Assembly: GCA_014268975.2 (NCBI GenBank)
Contig: CP077096.1
Span: 2,068,501-2,132,500, forward strand
Source of the DNA: Pseudomonas wayambapalatensis
GTDB lineage: Bacteria; Pseudomonadota; Gammaproteobacteria; Pseudomonadales; Pseudomonadaceae
Reading direction: 5' to 3'
Length of the DNA stretch: 64,000 nucleotides
Shown: positions 45,570 through 55,354 of the stretch, piece by piece
Numbering within the stretch: the stretch's first letter is position 1
How the letters are laid out: each line of letters begins with the position of its first letter
Translations under genes and position numbers: made by a program
The notes under the pieces: generated by a model
Seen by the model: only the letters and a program-made list of their open reading frames with translations
Told to the model about the DNA's origin: nothing
Database searches by the model: none

Positions 45570-47477
45570 ATGAGTGTGGAGACTCAAAAAGAAACCCTGG
45601 GCTTCCAGACCGAGGTCAAGCAACTGCTGCACCTCATGATCCATTCGCTGTACTCGAACAAGGAGATCTTCCTGCGCGAGCTGATCTCCAACGCTTCCGA
45701 CGCTGCTGACAAACTGCGTTTCGAAGCCCTGGCCAAGCCTGAGCTGCTCGAAGGCGATGCCGATCTGAAGATTCGCGTCAGCTTCGACAAGGACGCTGGC
45801 ACCGTGACGCTGGAGGATAACGGCATCGGCATGAGCCGCGCCGATGTCATCGCGCACCTGGGCACCATTGCCAAGTCCGGCACTGCCGACTTCATGAAGA
45901 ACCTCACCGGTGACCAGAAGAAGGATTCGCACCTGATCGGTCAGTTCGGTGTGGGCTTCTACTCTGCCTTCATCGTCGCCGACAAGGTCGATGTCTTCAG
46001 CCGTCGTGCCGGCGCACCCGCAGCCGAAGGCGTGCACTGGTCGTCCAAAGGCGAGGGCGACTTCGAAGTCGCCACCATCGACAAGCCGCAGCGCGGCACT
46101 CGCATCGTCCTGCACTTGAAGAAGGACGAGCAGGAGTTCGCCGACGGCTGGCGTCTGCGCAACGTGGTCAAGAAGTACTCCGACCACATTGCCCTGCCGA
46201 TCCAGTTGCCCAAGGAGCAGGCTGCTGCCGCCGAAGGCGAAGAACAGCCGGCCGAGGAATGGGAAACCGTCAACCGCGCCAGCGCCCTGTGGACCCGTTC
46301 GCGTACCGAGATCAAGGACGAGGAATACCAGGAGTTCTACAAGCACATCGGCCATGACTTCGAGAACCCGCTGGCCTGGAGCCACAACAAGGTCGAAGGC
46401 AAGCTTGAGTACAACTCGCTGCTGTACGTACCGGCCCGCGCCCCCTTCGACCTGTACCAGCGCGAAGCGCCGCGCGGCCTGAAGCTGTATGTGCAGCGCG
46501 TGTTCATCATGGACCAGGCCGAGTCGTTCCTGCCGCTGTACCTGCGCTTCATCAAGGGTGTGGTCGACTCCAACGACCTTTCGCTGAACGTGTCGCGCGA
46601 AATCCTGCAGAAAGACCCGATCATCGACTCGATGAAGTCGGCCCTGACCAAGCGTGTATTGGACATGCTGGAGAAGCTGGCCAAGAACGAGCCCGAGCAG
46701 TACAAAGGCTTCTGGAAGAACTTCGGCCAGGTGCTGAAGGAAGGCCCGGCAGAAGACTTCGCCAACAAGGAGAAGATCGCAGGTCTGCTGCGCTTTGCCT
46801 CCACCCACGACGACAGCGGCGAACAGAGCGTCAGCCTGGCGGACTACCTGGCCCGCGCCAAGGAAGGCCAGGACAAGATCTACTACCTCACCGGTGAGTC
46901 GTATGCGCAGGTGAAGAACAGCCCGCACCTGGAAGTCTTCCGCAAGAAAGGCATCGAAGTGCTGCTGCTGACCGATCGCATCGACGAGTGGCTGATGAGC
47001 TACCTGAGCGAGTTCGAAGGCAAGGGCTTCGTTGACGTCGCTCGTGGCGACCTGGACCTGGGCAAGTTGGATTCCGAAGAGGACAAGAAGGCCCAGGAAG
47101 AAGTCGCCAAGGACAAGGAAGGGCTGGTCGAGCGTCTGAAGAGTGCGCTAGGTGACAGCGTGGCTGAAGTCCGCGTTTCCCACCGCCTGACCGACTCGCC
47201 GGCGATCCTGGCCATTGGCGAGCAGGACCTGGGCTTGCAGATGCGCCAGATCCTCGAGGCCAGCGGGCAGAAGGTGCCGGATTCCAAGCCGATCTTCGAG
47301 TTCAACCCGACTCACCCGCTGATCGAGAAGCTCGACAACGAGCAGAGCGAGGACCGTTTCTCGGAGCTGTCGCACATCCTGTTCGACCAGGCGGCCTTGG
47401 CTGCCGGTGACAGCCTGAAGGATCCAGCGGCCTATGTACGTCGCTTGAACAAGCTGCTGGTCGAGCTGTCTGCCTGA
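45570..47477 (+). CDS. htpG: HtpG, Hsp90-family chaperone
   Basis: 635 residues starting at [20 protein letters not shown]; a TTG 9 bp upstream is in frame but does not match the family. GHKL ATPase motifs: [40 protein letters not shown] and GTRIVLHL. Helps fold client proteins in the cytoplasm. Single gene with its own terminator. Confidence 0.98.
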   Translation: MSVETQKETLGFQTEVKQLLHLMIHSLYSNKEIFLRELISNASDAADKLRFEALAKPELLEGDADLKIRVSFDKDAGTVTLEDNGIGMSRADVIAHLGTIAKSGTADFMKNLTGDQKKDSHLIGQFGVGFYSAFIVADKVDVFSRRAGAPAAEGVHWSSKGEGDFEVATIDKPQRGTRIVLHLKKDEQEFADGWRLRNVVKKYSDHIALPIQLPKEQAAAAEGEEQPAEEWETVNRASALWTRSRTEIKDEEYQEFYKHIGHDFENPLAWSHNKVEGKLEYNSLLYVPARAPFDLYQREAPRGLKLYVQRVFIMDQAESFLPLYLRFIKGVVDSNDLSLNVSREILQKDPIIDSMKSALTKRVLDMLEKLAKNEPEQYKGFWKNFGQVLKEGPAEDFANKEKIAGLLRFASTHDDSGEQSVSLADYLARAKEGQDKIYYLTGESYAQVKNSPHLEVFRKKGIEVLLLTDRIDEWLMSYLSEFEGKGFVDVARGDLDLGKLDSEEDKKAQEEVAKDKEGLVERLKSALGDSVAEVRVSHRLTDSPAILAIGEQDLGLQMRQILEASGQKVPDSKPIFEFNPTHPLIEKLDNEQSEDRFSELSHILFDQAALAAGDSLKDPAAYVRRLNKLLVELSA

Positions 47478-47491
47478 GTTCGAGCTTCATG

Positions 47492-47518
47492 AAAAAACCC
47501 GCTTCGGCGGGTTTTTTT
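47492..47518 (+). terminator. Intrinsic terminator after htpG
   Basis: AAAAAACCCGC / GCGGGTTTTTTT stem with TTCG loop. Confidence 0.95.
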
Positions 47519-47673
47519 GTGCCCGTTCACACTTATCAATTGCAGGCTCGCTTTTTTCTAATGTGACCTTTCTGGCAATCATGAAGATCGTCAGCATCGG
47601 CTAGCCTTTTGCACCGGGGTCCGTACACACTAGGGTCGTGATACCGAACAGTTCCAGGTTCAGGAGGAGTTTG

Positions 47674-48399
47674 ATGAGCAAGGTAATCGTCGAGTCGCTG
47701 GTCTATCACGTTTCCGGCAAGGGCTATGAAAGCCGTCTGGTTTATGAGCCGGGGGCGCTGGGGCGGCCGGGGCTGGTGATGGCGCCGAATTGGATGGGCA
47801 TCGGTGAAGGCGCCGAGCGAATCGCCAAGGAAGTGGCCGAGAAGGGCTATGTGGTGCTGATCGCTGATCTGTACGGCCAGGGCGTGCGTCCGTCGAACGC
47901 CGATGAGGCGGGTGCGGCGATGATGCCGTTGAAGAATGACCGGGCCGAGCTGCGCAAGCGCATGCAGGAGGCCCTGGCGCAACTGCTCGGGCAGTCCAAG
48001 GCGCTGTTGGCGCCGGGCAAGGTCGGTACTTTCGGTTTCTGCTTCGGTGGCTGCTGCGCCCTGGAGCTGGCGCGTACTGGCGCCGACCTGAAGGCGGCGG
48101 TGTCGTTCCACGGCACCCTGGACACGCCGAACCCTGAAGACGCCAAGCGCATCAAGGGCTCGGTGCTGGTGCTCCACGGTGCTTCCGACCCGCTGGTGCC
48201 CCGAGAGCAATTGCCGGCGTTCGAGGCTGAAATGAACGCGGCCAAGGTCGATTGGCAACTGTTGAGCTATGGCGGCGCGGTGCATTCGTTTACCGACCCG
48301 AATGCCAACGTGCCGGGCAAGATGCAGTACGACCGTCGTACCTCGGAGCGGGCCTTCCGCGCGATGCACAATCTGCTGGAAGAAGTGTTTACACACTGA
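47674..48399 (+). CDS. Dienelactone hydrolase-family protein
   Basis: 241 residues, start fixed by AGGAGGAG. Alpha/beta hydrolase with Cys nucleophile in GFCFGGCCALEL; the Asp lies in HGASDPLVPREQL and the His in GGAVHSFTDPNAN. The fold and Cys-Asp-His triad match dienelactone hydrolases, but with no aromatic pathway nearby the substrate is unknown. Confidence 0.9.
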   Translation: MSKVIVESLVYHVSGKGYESRLVYEPGALGRPGLVMAPNWMGIGEGAERIAKEVAEKGYVVLIADLYGQGVRPSNADEAGAAMMPLKNDRAELRKRMQEALAQLLGQSKALLAPGKVGTFGFCFGGCCALELARTGADLKAAVSFHGTLDTPNPEDAKRIKGSVLVLHGASDPLVPREQLPAFEAEMNAAKVDWQLLSYGGAVHSFTDPNANVPGKMQYDRRTSERAFRAMHNLLEEVFTH

Positions 48400-48420
48400 C
48401 AGCGTATTGGGGCTGCTATG

Positions 48421-48521
48421 CAGCCCTTCGCGGGCAAGCCCGCTCCCACAGGTACGGCGCTGCTTGTCAAGGTTGCTCCATCCTTGTGGGGCTTGCCCGC
48501 GAACGGCCGCAAAGCGGCTCA
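48421..48521. repeat. Pair of inverted REP elements
   Basis: TTCGCGGGCAAGCCCGCTCC (48428-48447) and, inverted, TTGTGGGGCTTGCCCGCGAA (48484-48503), 36 bp apart. They form the paired arrangement (BIME/REPIN) typical of Pseudomonas, between convergent genes, and may also end transcription. Confidence 0.88.
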
Positions 48522-48523
48522 AC

Positions 48524-49387
48524 CTAGCGAGGTAGCTCGATCCGGGAGGTCTCCCCCGGCACCTGTGGCCAGTCACCTGCCGCCCAGCGTGCCCGGGCCT
48601 GTTCGATCAACTGCGGATCGCTGGCAACGAAGTTCCAGTTCATCCGCCGAGGTCCGTCCAGCGGTGCGCCGCCTATCAGCACCAGCTGGCACTCGCCTTC
48701 GGCATACAGCTCCGCTTCTTCGCCCTCCGGCAACACGACCAGGCTGCACGCTTCCACCTCCTTACAATCGAGCACCAGCTCGCCATCGAGCAGGTACAGT
48801 GCCCGTTGTGCGTGCTCGTTCGGCACGATCAACGAGGTTGCCGCCTGCATCTGCACCTGGGCGTAGAGGGTAGGAGAGAGCACCGGTACTGGCGACTCCA
48901 GACAGAATCCGGTGCCGGCGATCAGGCGGATGCGTACCCCGAGGTTGTCACTTACCGGCAAGCTGCTTGCGGGGTGGTGGCTGTAGCTGGGATCGCCCTG
49001 TTCGTGGGTCTTGGGTGATGCCAGCCAGACCTGCAGGCCGTGCAGTCGCGAGCCTTTGGCGAAGGCTTGTGCCGGCGTACGTTCCACATGTGCGACGCCG
49101 CGCCCAGCAGTCATCCAGCTGACGTCACCGGGTAGCACGCGCTGGTCGGAGCCCAGGCTGTCCTTGTGCAGGATCTCGCCTTCGAACAGGTAGGTCAGGG
49201 TCGACAAGCCGATATGCGGGTGCTGGCGGATGTCCATGCCGCTGCCGGGGGCAAAGTCAGTATCCAGCATGTGGTCGAAGAATACGAAGGGGCCGACGCT
49301 GCGGCACTGAGCCGAGGGTAGCGGGCGCAGGATCGGTTGGCCCTCTACCGATTCGGCGCGTGGGCGGATGATCAGGGGGCTGCTCAT
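48524..49387 (-). CDS. Pirin-family protein
   Basis: 287 residues, bicupin. Metal-site residues lie in DIRQHPHIGLSTLTYLFEGEILHKDSLGS, and GDVSWMTAGRGVAHVERTP follows. Pirins bind iron; some have quercetinase activity. Isolated gene, role unknown. Confidence 0.93.
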   Translation of the reverse strand: MSSPLIIRPRAESVEGQPILRPLPSAQCRSVGPFVFFDHMLDTDFAPGSGMDIRQHPHIGLSTLTYLFEGEILHKDSLGSDQRVLPGDVSWMTAGRGVAHVERTPAQAFAKGSRLHGLQVWLASPKTHEQGDPSYSHHPASSLPVSDNLGVRIRLIAGTGFCLESPVPVLSPTLYAQVQMQAATSLIVPNEHAQRALYLLDGELVLDCKEVEACSLVVLPEGEEAELYAEGECQLVLIGGAPLDGPRRMNWNFVASDPQLIEQARARWAAGDWPQVPGETSRIELPR

Positions 49388-49505
49388 GGTCGGGCTCCGG
49401 ACGGGCAGGGGGTGCGCCTAGCATAGCGGGTCGCGGCGGCGTGCTGAACCGTCTTGAAGGCGCGCGGGTCTACCCTGTTCCTGACTGGAACAAGGAAGCT
49501 GCTCC

Positions 49506-50510
49506 ATGATTGCCAGAGTGCTGGCCTGCATTGTGTTATCCGGGTGCCTGTGCCAGGCGGCGCAAGCGCGCGACTATCGCTACAGTGACGCCCATCTGCA
49601 TTACGTCGACTTCTTCCAGGAAACCGAAGGCATGCCTGCACTGCTGAAAGCCATGGATGAAGCCGGCGTCGAGCACACGATGATTTCCGGTATTCCGGTG
49701 GCGAAGAAATGGCATGAGGATGAACCCAAGCGCCCACGCTATTACGCGGGTGACGACGCTGATGCCTACTGGTTCAGTGCTACCGATATCCATGTAGTGG
49801 CAGCGGTGCAGAAGTTGCCGGCCGAGCAGCAGAAACGCTTTCATCCGTTCCTGTCGGGTTTCAACCCGGTGGACAAGAACGCGGTCAGCCACATCGAGCG
49901 GATGCTCGAATTGCACCCAGGGTTCTGGCAGGGCATCGGTGAGGTGTTCACCCGGCATGATGACCTCACGGCGCTGACCAGCGGTGACACGCCGCGGGCC
50001 AACAACGAAGCAATGGCGCGCATTTACCATCTGGCGGCCGAGCGAGACTTGCCGGTGCTGGTGCATTCGAACATCACCTCCAAGCGCGAGCGTAACCCGC
50101 TGTACCTGGCGGAGATCGAAGAGCCGCTGCGCAATCACCCGCATACGCGTTTCATCTGGGCCCATGCCGGTACCAGCATGGAGATTCATCGTCACCAGAC
50201 GCAGATGGACTTCATCCTGCCAACGCTGGAGCGCATGCTCGAAGCTTATCCGAACCTGTATATCGACCTCTCGTGGAGTGTGCTGCAGCCTTACCTGCTG
50301 GATGAGCGAGGCGCCCCGCGCAAGGCGTGGCTGGCGTTGGTCGAGCGCTTCCCGGAGCGGTTCATGCTGGGTTCGGATGTGGTCGGCAAGTTCGGCAGTG
50401 TCGGTGAGCAGATGCACGGATTCGAGCCGTTTCTGGACGCGTTGCCTGAGGCGGTTGCGCGCAAGGTGGCGCGGGATAATTTCCTTGCGGTACTGCCCAA
50501 GCAGCGTTGA
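49506..50510 (+). CDS. Secreted amidohydrolase-family protein
   Basis: 334 residues with a signal peptide (about 1-21, cut after AQA). TIM-barrel metal ligands: DAHLHYVDF near the N-terminus, PVLVHSNITSK and FIWAHAGTSME, and the late Asp in FMLGSDVVGKFG. It belongs to the amidohydrolase 2-like (ACMSD-like) group, which cleaves or decarboxylates small substrates, but secretion is unusual. Function unknown. Confidence 0.85.
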   Translation: MIARVLACIVLSGCLCQAAQARDYRYSDAHLHYVDFFQETEGMPALLKAMDEAGVEHTMISGIPVAKKWHEDEPKRPRYYAGDDADAYWFSATDIHVVAAVQKLPAEQQKRFHPFLSGFNPVDKNAVSHIERMLELHPGFWQGIGEVFTRHDDLTALTSGDTPRANNEAMARIYHLAAERDLPVLVHSNITSKRERNPLYLAEIEEPLRNHPHTRFIWAHAGTSMEIHRHQTQMDFILPTLERMLEAYPNLYIDLSWSVLQPYLLDERGAPRKAWLALVERFPERFMLGSDVVGKFGSVGEQMHGFEPFLDALPEAVARKVARDNFLAVLPKQR

Positions 50511-50541
50511 GCTACCGGCTCTTTCGCGGGCAACACAAATG

Positions 50542-50570
50542 AAAACGCCCCGAACCAGTCGGGGCGTTTT
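50542..50570. terminator. Bidirectional intrinsic terminator
   Basis: AAAACGCCCCGA / TCGGGGCGTTTT stem between the convergent amidohydrolase and fabB genes. Confidence 0.93.
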
Positions 50571-50588
50571 CGTTGTCGCAGCAGCGTC

Positions 50589-51809
50589 TTACTTGCCAGT
50601 CCAGCGCTTGAGCACCAGGGTGGCATTGGTGCCGCCGAAGCCGAAGCTGTTGCTCATGACCGTATCGATCTTGGCGTTTTCTTCGGTTTTACGCAGTACC
50701 GGCAGGTCAGCGACCTCTGGGTCCAGTTCGTCGATGTTGGCGGAGCCGGCGATGAAGTTGTTTTCCATCATCAGCAGGCAGTAGATCGCTTCGTGCACGC
50801 CAGCGGCGCCCAGCGAGTGGCCAGACAGGCTCTTGGTCGAGCTGATCTTGGGTGCCTTGTCGCCGAACACTTCGCGCACGCCTTTCATTTCAGCGACGTC
50901 GCCGACCGGCGTCGAGGTGCCGTGGGTGTTCAGGTAGTCGATCGGGGTGTCGACGGTGGACAGCGCCTGCTGCATGCAGCGGATCGCGCCTTCGCCGCTT
51001 GGAGCGACCATGTCGTAACCATCGGAAGTCGCGCCGTAGCCGACGATTTCGGCGTAGATCTTGGCGCCACGGGCCAGAGCGTGCTCCAGCTCCTCGACCA
51101 CCACCATGCCGCCACCGCCTGCGATGACGAAGCCATCACGGTCGGCGTCGTAGGCGCGCGAGGCCAGCTCAGGGGTTTCGTTGCGCTTGGTCGACAGGGC
51201 GCCCATGGCATCGAACAGGAACGACTGGCTCCAGTGCTCTTCTTCACCGCCGCCGGCGAAGACGATGTCCTGCTTGCCCCACTGGATCTGCTCCAGCGCG
51301 GTGCCGATGCAGTGTGCGGAGGTGGCGCAGGCCGACGAGATCGAGTAGTTGATGCCCTTGATCTTGAACGGGGTGGCCAGGCACGCCGATACGGTGCTGC
51401 CCATGGTGCGGGTGACACGGTATGGGCCGACACGCTTGACGCCTTTCTCGCGCAGGGTGTCCAGTGCTTCCATCTGGTTCAGGGTCGAAGCGCCGCCGGA
51501 ACCTGCAACCAGGCCGGTGCGCGGGTTGGACACCTGCTCTTCGGTCAGGCCTGCGTCCTTTATCGCGTCTTGCATCGCCAGGTAGGCGTAGGCGGCGGCG
51601 TGACCGACGAAGCGATAGACCTTGCGGTCGATCAGCTCCTCCAGGTTCAGGTCGATGGAGCCGGAAACCTGGCTACGCAGCCCCATTTCCTTGTATTCCG
51701 GGTTGTAACGGATACCCGGACGGCTGTTGCGCAGGTTTTCGGTGACGGTAGCTTTGTCATTGCCCAGACACGAAACGATGCCCAGACCAGTGATAACGAC
51801 GCGGCGCAT
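50589..51809 (-). CDS. fabB: 3-oxoacyl-ACP synthase I
   Basis: 406 residues. Cys161 in [14 protein letters not shown], His in [11 protein letters not shown] and His in [13 protein letters not shown] form the Cys-His-His triad. Elongates the cis-3-decenoyl-ACP formed by FabA, so it is needed for unsaturated fatty acids. It lies 11 bp after fabA in one operon. Confidence 0.98.
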   Translation of the reverse strand: MRRVVITGLGIVSCLGNDKATVTENLRNSRPGIRYNPEYKEMGLRSQVSGSIDLNLEELIDRKVYRFVGHAAAYAYLAMQDAIKDAGLTEEQVSNPRTGLVAGSGGASTLNQMEALDTLREKGVKRVGPYRVTRTMGSTVSACLATPFKIKGINYSISSACATSAHCIGTALEQIQWGKQDIVFAGGGEEEHWSQSFLFDAMGALSTKRNETPELASRAYDADRDGFVIAGGGGMVVVEELEHALARGAKIYAEIVGYGATSDGYDMVAPSGEGAIRCMQQALSTVDTPIDYLNTHGTSTPVGDVAEMKGVREVFGDKAPKISSTKSLSGHSLGAAGVHEAIYCLLMMENNFIAGSANIDELDPEVADLPVLRKTEENAKIDTVMSNSFGFGGTNATLVLKRWTGK

Positions 51810-51820
51810 GCGAATAACCC

Positions 51821-52336
51821 TTAGAAATTGTCAGTGGAGGTGAACACGCCGACCCGCAGGCCTTCGGCGGTGTAGATCTCGCGACCGTCGACGCTGACCG
51901 AGCCATCGGCGATGGCCATGTTCAGCTTGCCCTTCAGGACGCGCTTGATGTGGATGTTATAGGTGACTTTCTTGGCGGTAGGCAGCACCTGGCCGAAGAA
52001 CTTCACTTCGCCCGAACCCAGTGCGCGACCGCGGCCCGGCAGGCCCTGCCAGCCGAGGAAAAAGCCAACCAGCTGCCACATGGCGTCAAGGCCCAGGCAG
52101 CCCGGCATCACCGGATCGCCTTCGAAGTGGCAGGCGAAGAACCACAGGTCTGGAGTGATATCCAGCTCGGCGACCAATTCACCTTTGCCGAACTTGCCGC
52201 CTTCCTCACTGATGTGGGTGATGCGGTCTACCATCAGCATGTTCGGGGCGGGCAGTTGCGCATTACCGGGGCCGAACAGCTCACCGCGACTGCAGCGCAG
52301 CAGGTCTTCCCGAGTAAAGGCGTGTTGTTTGGTCAT
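51821..52336 (-). CDS. fabA: 3-hydroxydecanoyl-ACP dehydratase/isomerase
   Basis: 171 residues. Catalytic His70 in [14 protein letters not shown] and Asp84 in [12 protein letters not shown], the same pair as in E. coli. Introduces the cis double bond at C10. First gene of fabAB. A GAG-rich ribosome-binding site precedes the ATG. Confidence 0.98.
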   Translation of the reverse strand: MTKQHAFTREDLLRCSRGELFGPGNAQLPAPNMLMVDRITHISEEGGKFGKGELVAELDITPDLWFFACHFEGDPVMPGCLGLDAMWQLVGFFLGWQGLPGRGRALGSGEVKFFGQVLPTAKKVTYNIHIKRVLKGKLNMAIADGSVSVDGREIYTAEGLRVGVFTSTDNF

Positions 52337-52550
52337 GCGAGCTCCTCAATAACCCCCTGTGGCAGGGGATGAATCTTCCCGGCCGACCCGAAATCCTACG
52401 GATTCCAGGGCAGCAGCCTACAGGTAGACTATTGCGTTGTGGTGAAAGTCACAGCGCACCTGGCAAAAGAAGTACAGGTGTGCACTGAAAGTTTTATTCT
52501 CAAGGCCAACGACGGCCCTGTCCAGTCTTTAAGACTGCCGCACTTTATCA

Positions 52551-54467
52551 TTAATCGCCAGTCGCGGCTGTCCGCCCGGGCAACCAGCGCTGCAGAATAC
52601 GTTGCAGATCGGTGCGTTTGAACGGTTTGCTCAGGTAATCGTTCATTCCTGCCGCCAGGCAGCGTTCACGATCGCCCTGCAGGGCATTGGCGGTCAAGGC
52701 GATGATCGGCAGTTGTGCGCCGTGCTGGCGGATGCGGCGTGTGGCTTCGTAGCCGTCCATCTGCGGCAGGCGACAATCCATGAGGATTGCCGCAAAACTT
52801 TGCTGGCCCGCCATTTCCACCGCCTGCGCGCCGTCCAGTGCCACGCTGACCTCGAAGCCCAGACTGCGCAGCATGGCTTCGATGACGCTCTGATTGACCG
52901 GGTTGTCTTCCACCAGCAGGATCCGCTGGCCTTCGCCACCCGGCAGTGCGTCATGCTCGTGACCGAGCAGGCGCGCTGCTGGCTTGCTCGACAGCATCAG
53001 AGGGACTTCCAGGGTGAAGGTCGAACCCATGCCCTCGCGGCTTTCGCCGCGCAACTTGCCGCCCATGCGCTCGGCCAGGGTACGGGCGATGGACAAGCCC
53101 AACCCGGTGCCGCCGTAACGCCTTGAAATAGAACTGTCGGCTTGCTGGAAGGCGACGAACATCGTTTCCAGGCGATCGCTGTCGATTCCGATGCCGGTAT
53201 CGCGCACCGCGCAGGTCAGCCAGAGCAGTTGGCGGTCGAGCATTTGCCAGCGGCTCTCGATCTCCACTTCGCCGCGCTCGGTGAACTTCAGCGCGTTGCC
53301 CACCAGGTTCAACAGGATCTGCCGAATGCGTGTCGGATCGCCGATCACCTGCAGGCGGTCCATGCCTGGCGGCAGGTGCAGGCGCAGGGCCAGGTTGCGC
53401 TGTTGGGCGCTGTGCTGGAACGACTGCACGCTGCTGGCAATCAGCTCGCCAAGGTTGAAATCGATGTGCTCCAGTTCCAGGCTGGTGCGTTCGATGCGCG
53501 AGAAGTCGAGGATGTCGTTGATCACCTTGAGCAGGTGGCCGGTGGACTCGCTGGCCACCGCCGTGTATTCGGCCTGCTCGTCGGTCAGTGTAGTGGTTTC
53601 CAGCAGCTGCAGCATGCCGAGTACGCCGTTCATCGGGGTCCGCAGCTCGTGGCTCATCATCGCCAGGAAGTCCGACTTGGCGCGGTTGGCCTGCTCGGCC
53701 TCTTCACGAGCCTGAGTCAACTGGGCGATGGCCTGTTTCTGCTCGTGGCTGGCCTGGTCGAGGGCGCTGGCAAGGTTGTTGATGTGCCGTGCCAGGTGAC
53801 CCAGTTCGCTGTCGTCGACCACCGGCAATGGCGCGTTGAATTCACCCTGCTGGATGGCTTCGACCGCATGGCCCATGTCACTGATCGGCTTGGACAGGCT
53901 TCTGGCCAGGCGCCGGGCGAGGAGGAAGGTAAACAGCAAGGCGAACAGGGCGAGAATGCCGGCCTTGATCACGATCTCCTGCTGGCGTTCGCTGAAGGCG
54001 TCGTCGGACATGCCGACGATCACTCGCCCCAGGTAATCGTCGCCAATGCTGGGTGGCGTCTTGCCTTCCTGCAGGAAGTCGTTGTCCAGGCGGATCTGTT
54101 GCAGGCGAATGGGCGCCTGGAACACTTCGACGCGCTGGGCGCGGTTGATGCTTTCACCCGACTGCTCGACGTAGACCAGGATGTGGTTGCGGCTGTCCTG
54201 CACCTCGAGAAAACGCACGTGCGGGATGCTCAGGGTCGCCCGCATCAAGCTTTCGAGCACCTCGTTGTTGCCTGAGATCACCCCGTATTCGGAGGCTGGC
54301 GCCAGTTGGTTGGCGATCAGTTGACCGGTGTGGTTGAGCTCCTGCCGCAAGTCCTGGATACGCACGAAGGTGAAGAAGCTGATCAGCAGCAGGGTCAGCA
54401 GCAGCGCGGGGCCCAGGCTGATGATCTGGGTGCGTGTGTGGATATCCCAACTCAGGCGCTTGGTCAT
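52551..54467 (-). CDS. Hybrid sensor histidine kinase (HAMP-HisKA-HATPase-REC)
   Basis: 638 residues. Membrane helices at about 16-36 and 166-186 enclose a periplasmic sensor domain of about 125 residues. HAMP (187-240), coiled coil, HisKA with His273 ([15 protein letters not shown]), N box NLVGNALKF (388-396), G2 box GTGLGLSI (453-460), then a receiver domain with Asp564 in [12 protein letters not shown]. There is no HPt domain, unlike GacS/BarA, so phosphate must leave through a separate HPt protein. Third gene of an operon with a TonB receptor and a periplasmic binding protein; overlaps the latter by 4 bp. Confidence 0.93.
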   Translation of the reverse strand: MTKRLSWDIHTRTQIISLGPALLLTLLLISFFTFVRIQDLRQELNHTGQLIANQLAPASEYGVISGNNEVLESLMRATLSIPHVRFLEVQDSRNHILVYVEQSGESINRAQRVEVFQAPIRLQQIRLDNDFLQEGKTPPSIGDDYLGRVIVGMSDDAFSERQQEIVIKAGILALFALLFTFLLARRLARSLSKPISDMGHAVEAIQQGEFNAPLPVVDDSELGHLARHINNLASALDQASHEQKQAIAQLTQAREEAEQANRAKSDFLAMMSHELRTPMNGVLGMLQLLETTTLTDEQAEYTAVASESTGHLLKVINDILDFSRIERTSLELEHIDFNLGELIASSVQSFQHSAQQRNLALRLHLPPGMDRLQVIGDPTRIRQILLNLVGNALKFTERGEVEIESRWQMLDRQLLWLTCAVRDTGIGIDSDRLETMFVAFQQADSSISRRYGGTGLGLSIARTLAERMGGKLRGESREGMGSTFTLEVPLMLSSKPAARLLGHEHDALPGGEGQRILLVEDNPVNQSVIEAMLRSLGFEVSVALDGAQAVEMAGQQSFAAILMDCRLPQMDGYEATRRIRQHGAQLPIIALTANALQGDRERCLAAGMNDYLSKPFKRTDLQRILQRWLPGRTAATGD

Positions 54468-55354
54468 GGGGTGGATTCTCCTTCGGCCAGGGCCAGGGCG
54501 GCGGCGTTCGGATCGATGGGTTCCAGGCCCAGGGCGCGGGCTACCTGCTGGTTGCCGCTGACCCCGTAGTGTTTGGGGTAGAGGCTGCGGGGCCAGTGTG
54601 TCGGCGGCTGGTCGAGCAAGTCGTCGAGCACCGCCAGCCAGTCGTCCTGATCGCTGTAGGTGCTGGCAAGGGCGCCAGCGCGAACGAAGCCGGCGTTGGG
54701 GCCAATCAGCGCCATCTGTCGGCCATAGCTGCTGAGCAGGACGTTCTTGGCGGTCTTGGAGTTGTACAGGTCGGGGTCGTCGATTCCCAACAGGACGTCG
54801 CTGCTGCCCAGCAGGTGCTGCAGCGGGCGACTGTCACGCAGGTCGGCCCAGTCCTGGGCGACGATCTCCAGGCCCAGGCCACGCGCAGCCTGGCGCAATT
54901 CGTCGATCAGAAAGCGGCTGCCGGGGCCGTACAGTACGCCAATGCGTCGCGCTTGCGGCAGCAGGTAGCGGGTCAGGCGCAGTTGCCGTGGTAGCGGCGG
55001 GTCGCTCCACAGCAGGCTCAGGTAGGAGGGGCGCGACTTTCCCAGGCGCTGCTCGGCCTGAACGCGACTGACCCGCATGGCCAGCGCCGCGGGACCTGCG
55101 GTTTCGCCCATGCGCCAGTCGAGTGCGGCGTTGTCCAGCAGGATCAGTCGGGTGTCGGGTTTGAGCAGCGCAGGGCGGGGCAGTTGCGCCACGGTCTGGA
55201 ACCGCACATGGTCGTGAGGGCGACGGACCTCCAGTGCGGCAACGAAACTGCGCACACCGGGCTGGTCTTCGGCACCCACCAGCAGAATTTCGCTGGCCGA
55301 AAGCGCGCCCATCGGCCACAGGCACAGCAGCAGCAGGCGCAACAGGCGCAGCAT
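54464..55354 (-). CDS. Periplasmic binding protein (ABC-type SBP fold), unknown ligand
   Basis: 296 residues with a signal peptide (1-20, after LSA). The two-lobe pattern of TrpX-like or LivJ-like binding proteins is seen in [44 protein letters not shown] and [21 protein letters not shown]. No permease is near. It lies between, and overlaps, the TonB receptor gene (1 bp) and the hybrid kinase gene (4 bp). It probably delivers the bound ligand, or the bound state, to the kinase sensor domain. Confidence 0.75.
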   Translation of the reverse strand: MLRLLRLLLLCLWPMGALSASEILLVGAEDQPGVRSFVAALEVRRPHDHVRFQTVAQLPRPALLKPDTRLILLDNAALDWRMGETAGPAALAMRVSRVQAEQRLGKSRPSYLSLLWSDPPLPRQLRLTRYLLPQARRIGVLYGPGSRFLIDELRQAARGLGLEIVAQDWADLRDSRPLQHLLGSSDVLLGIDDPDLYNSKTAKNVLLSSYGRQMALIGPNAGFVRAGALASTYSDQDDWLAVLDDLLDQPPTHWPRSLYPKHYGVSGNQQVARALGLEPIDPNAAALALAEGESTP

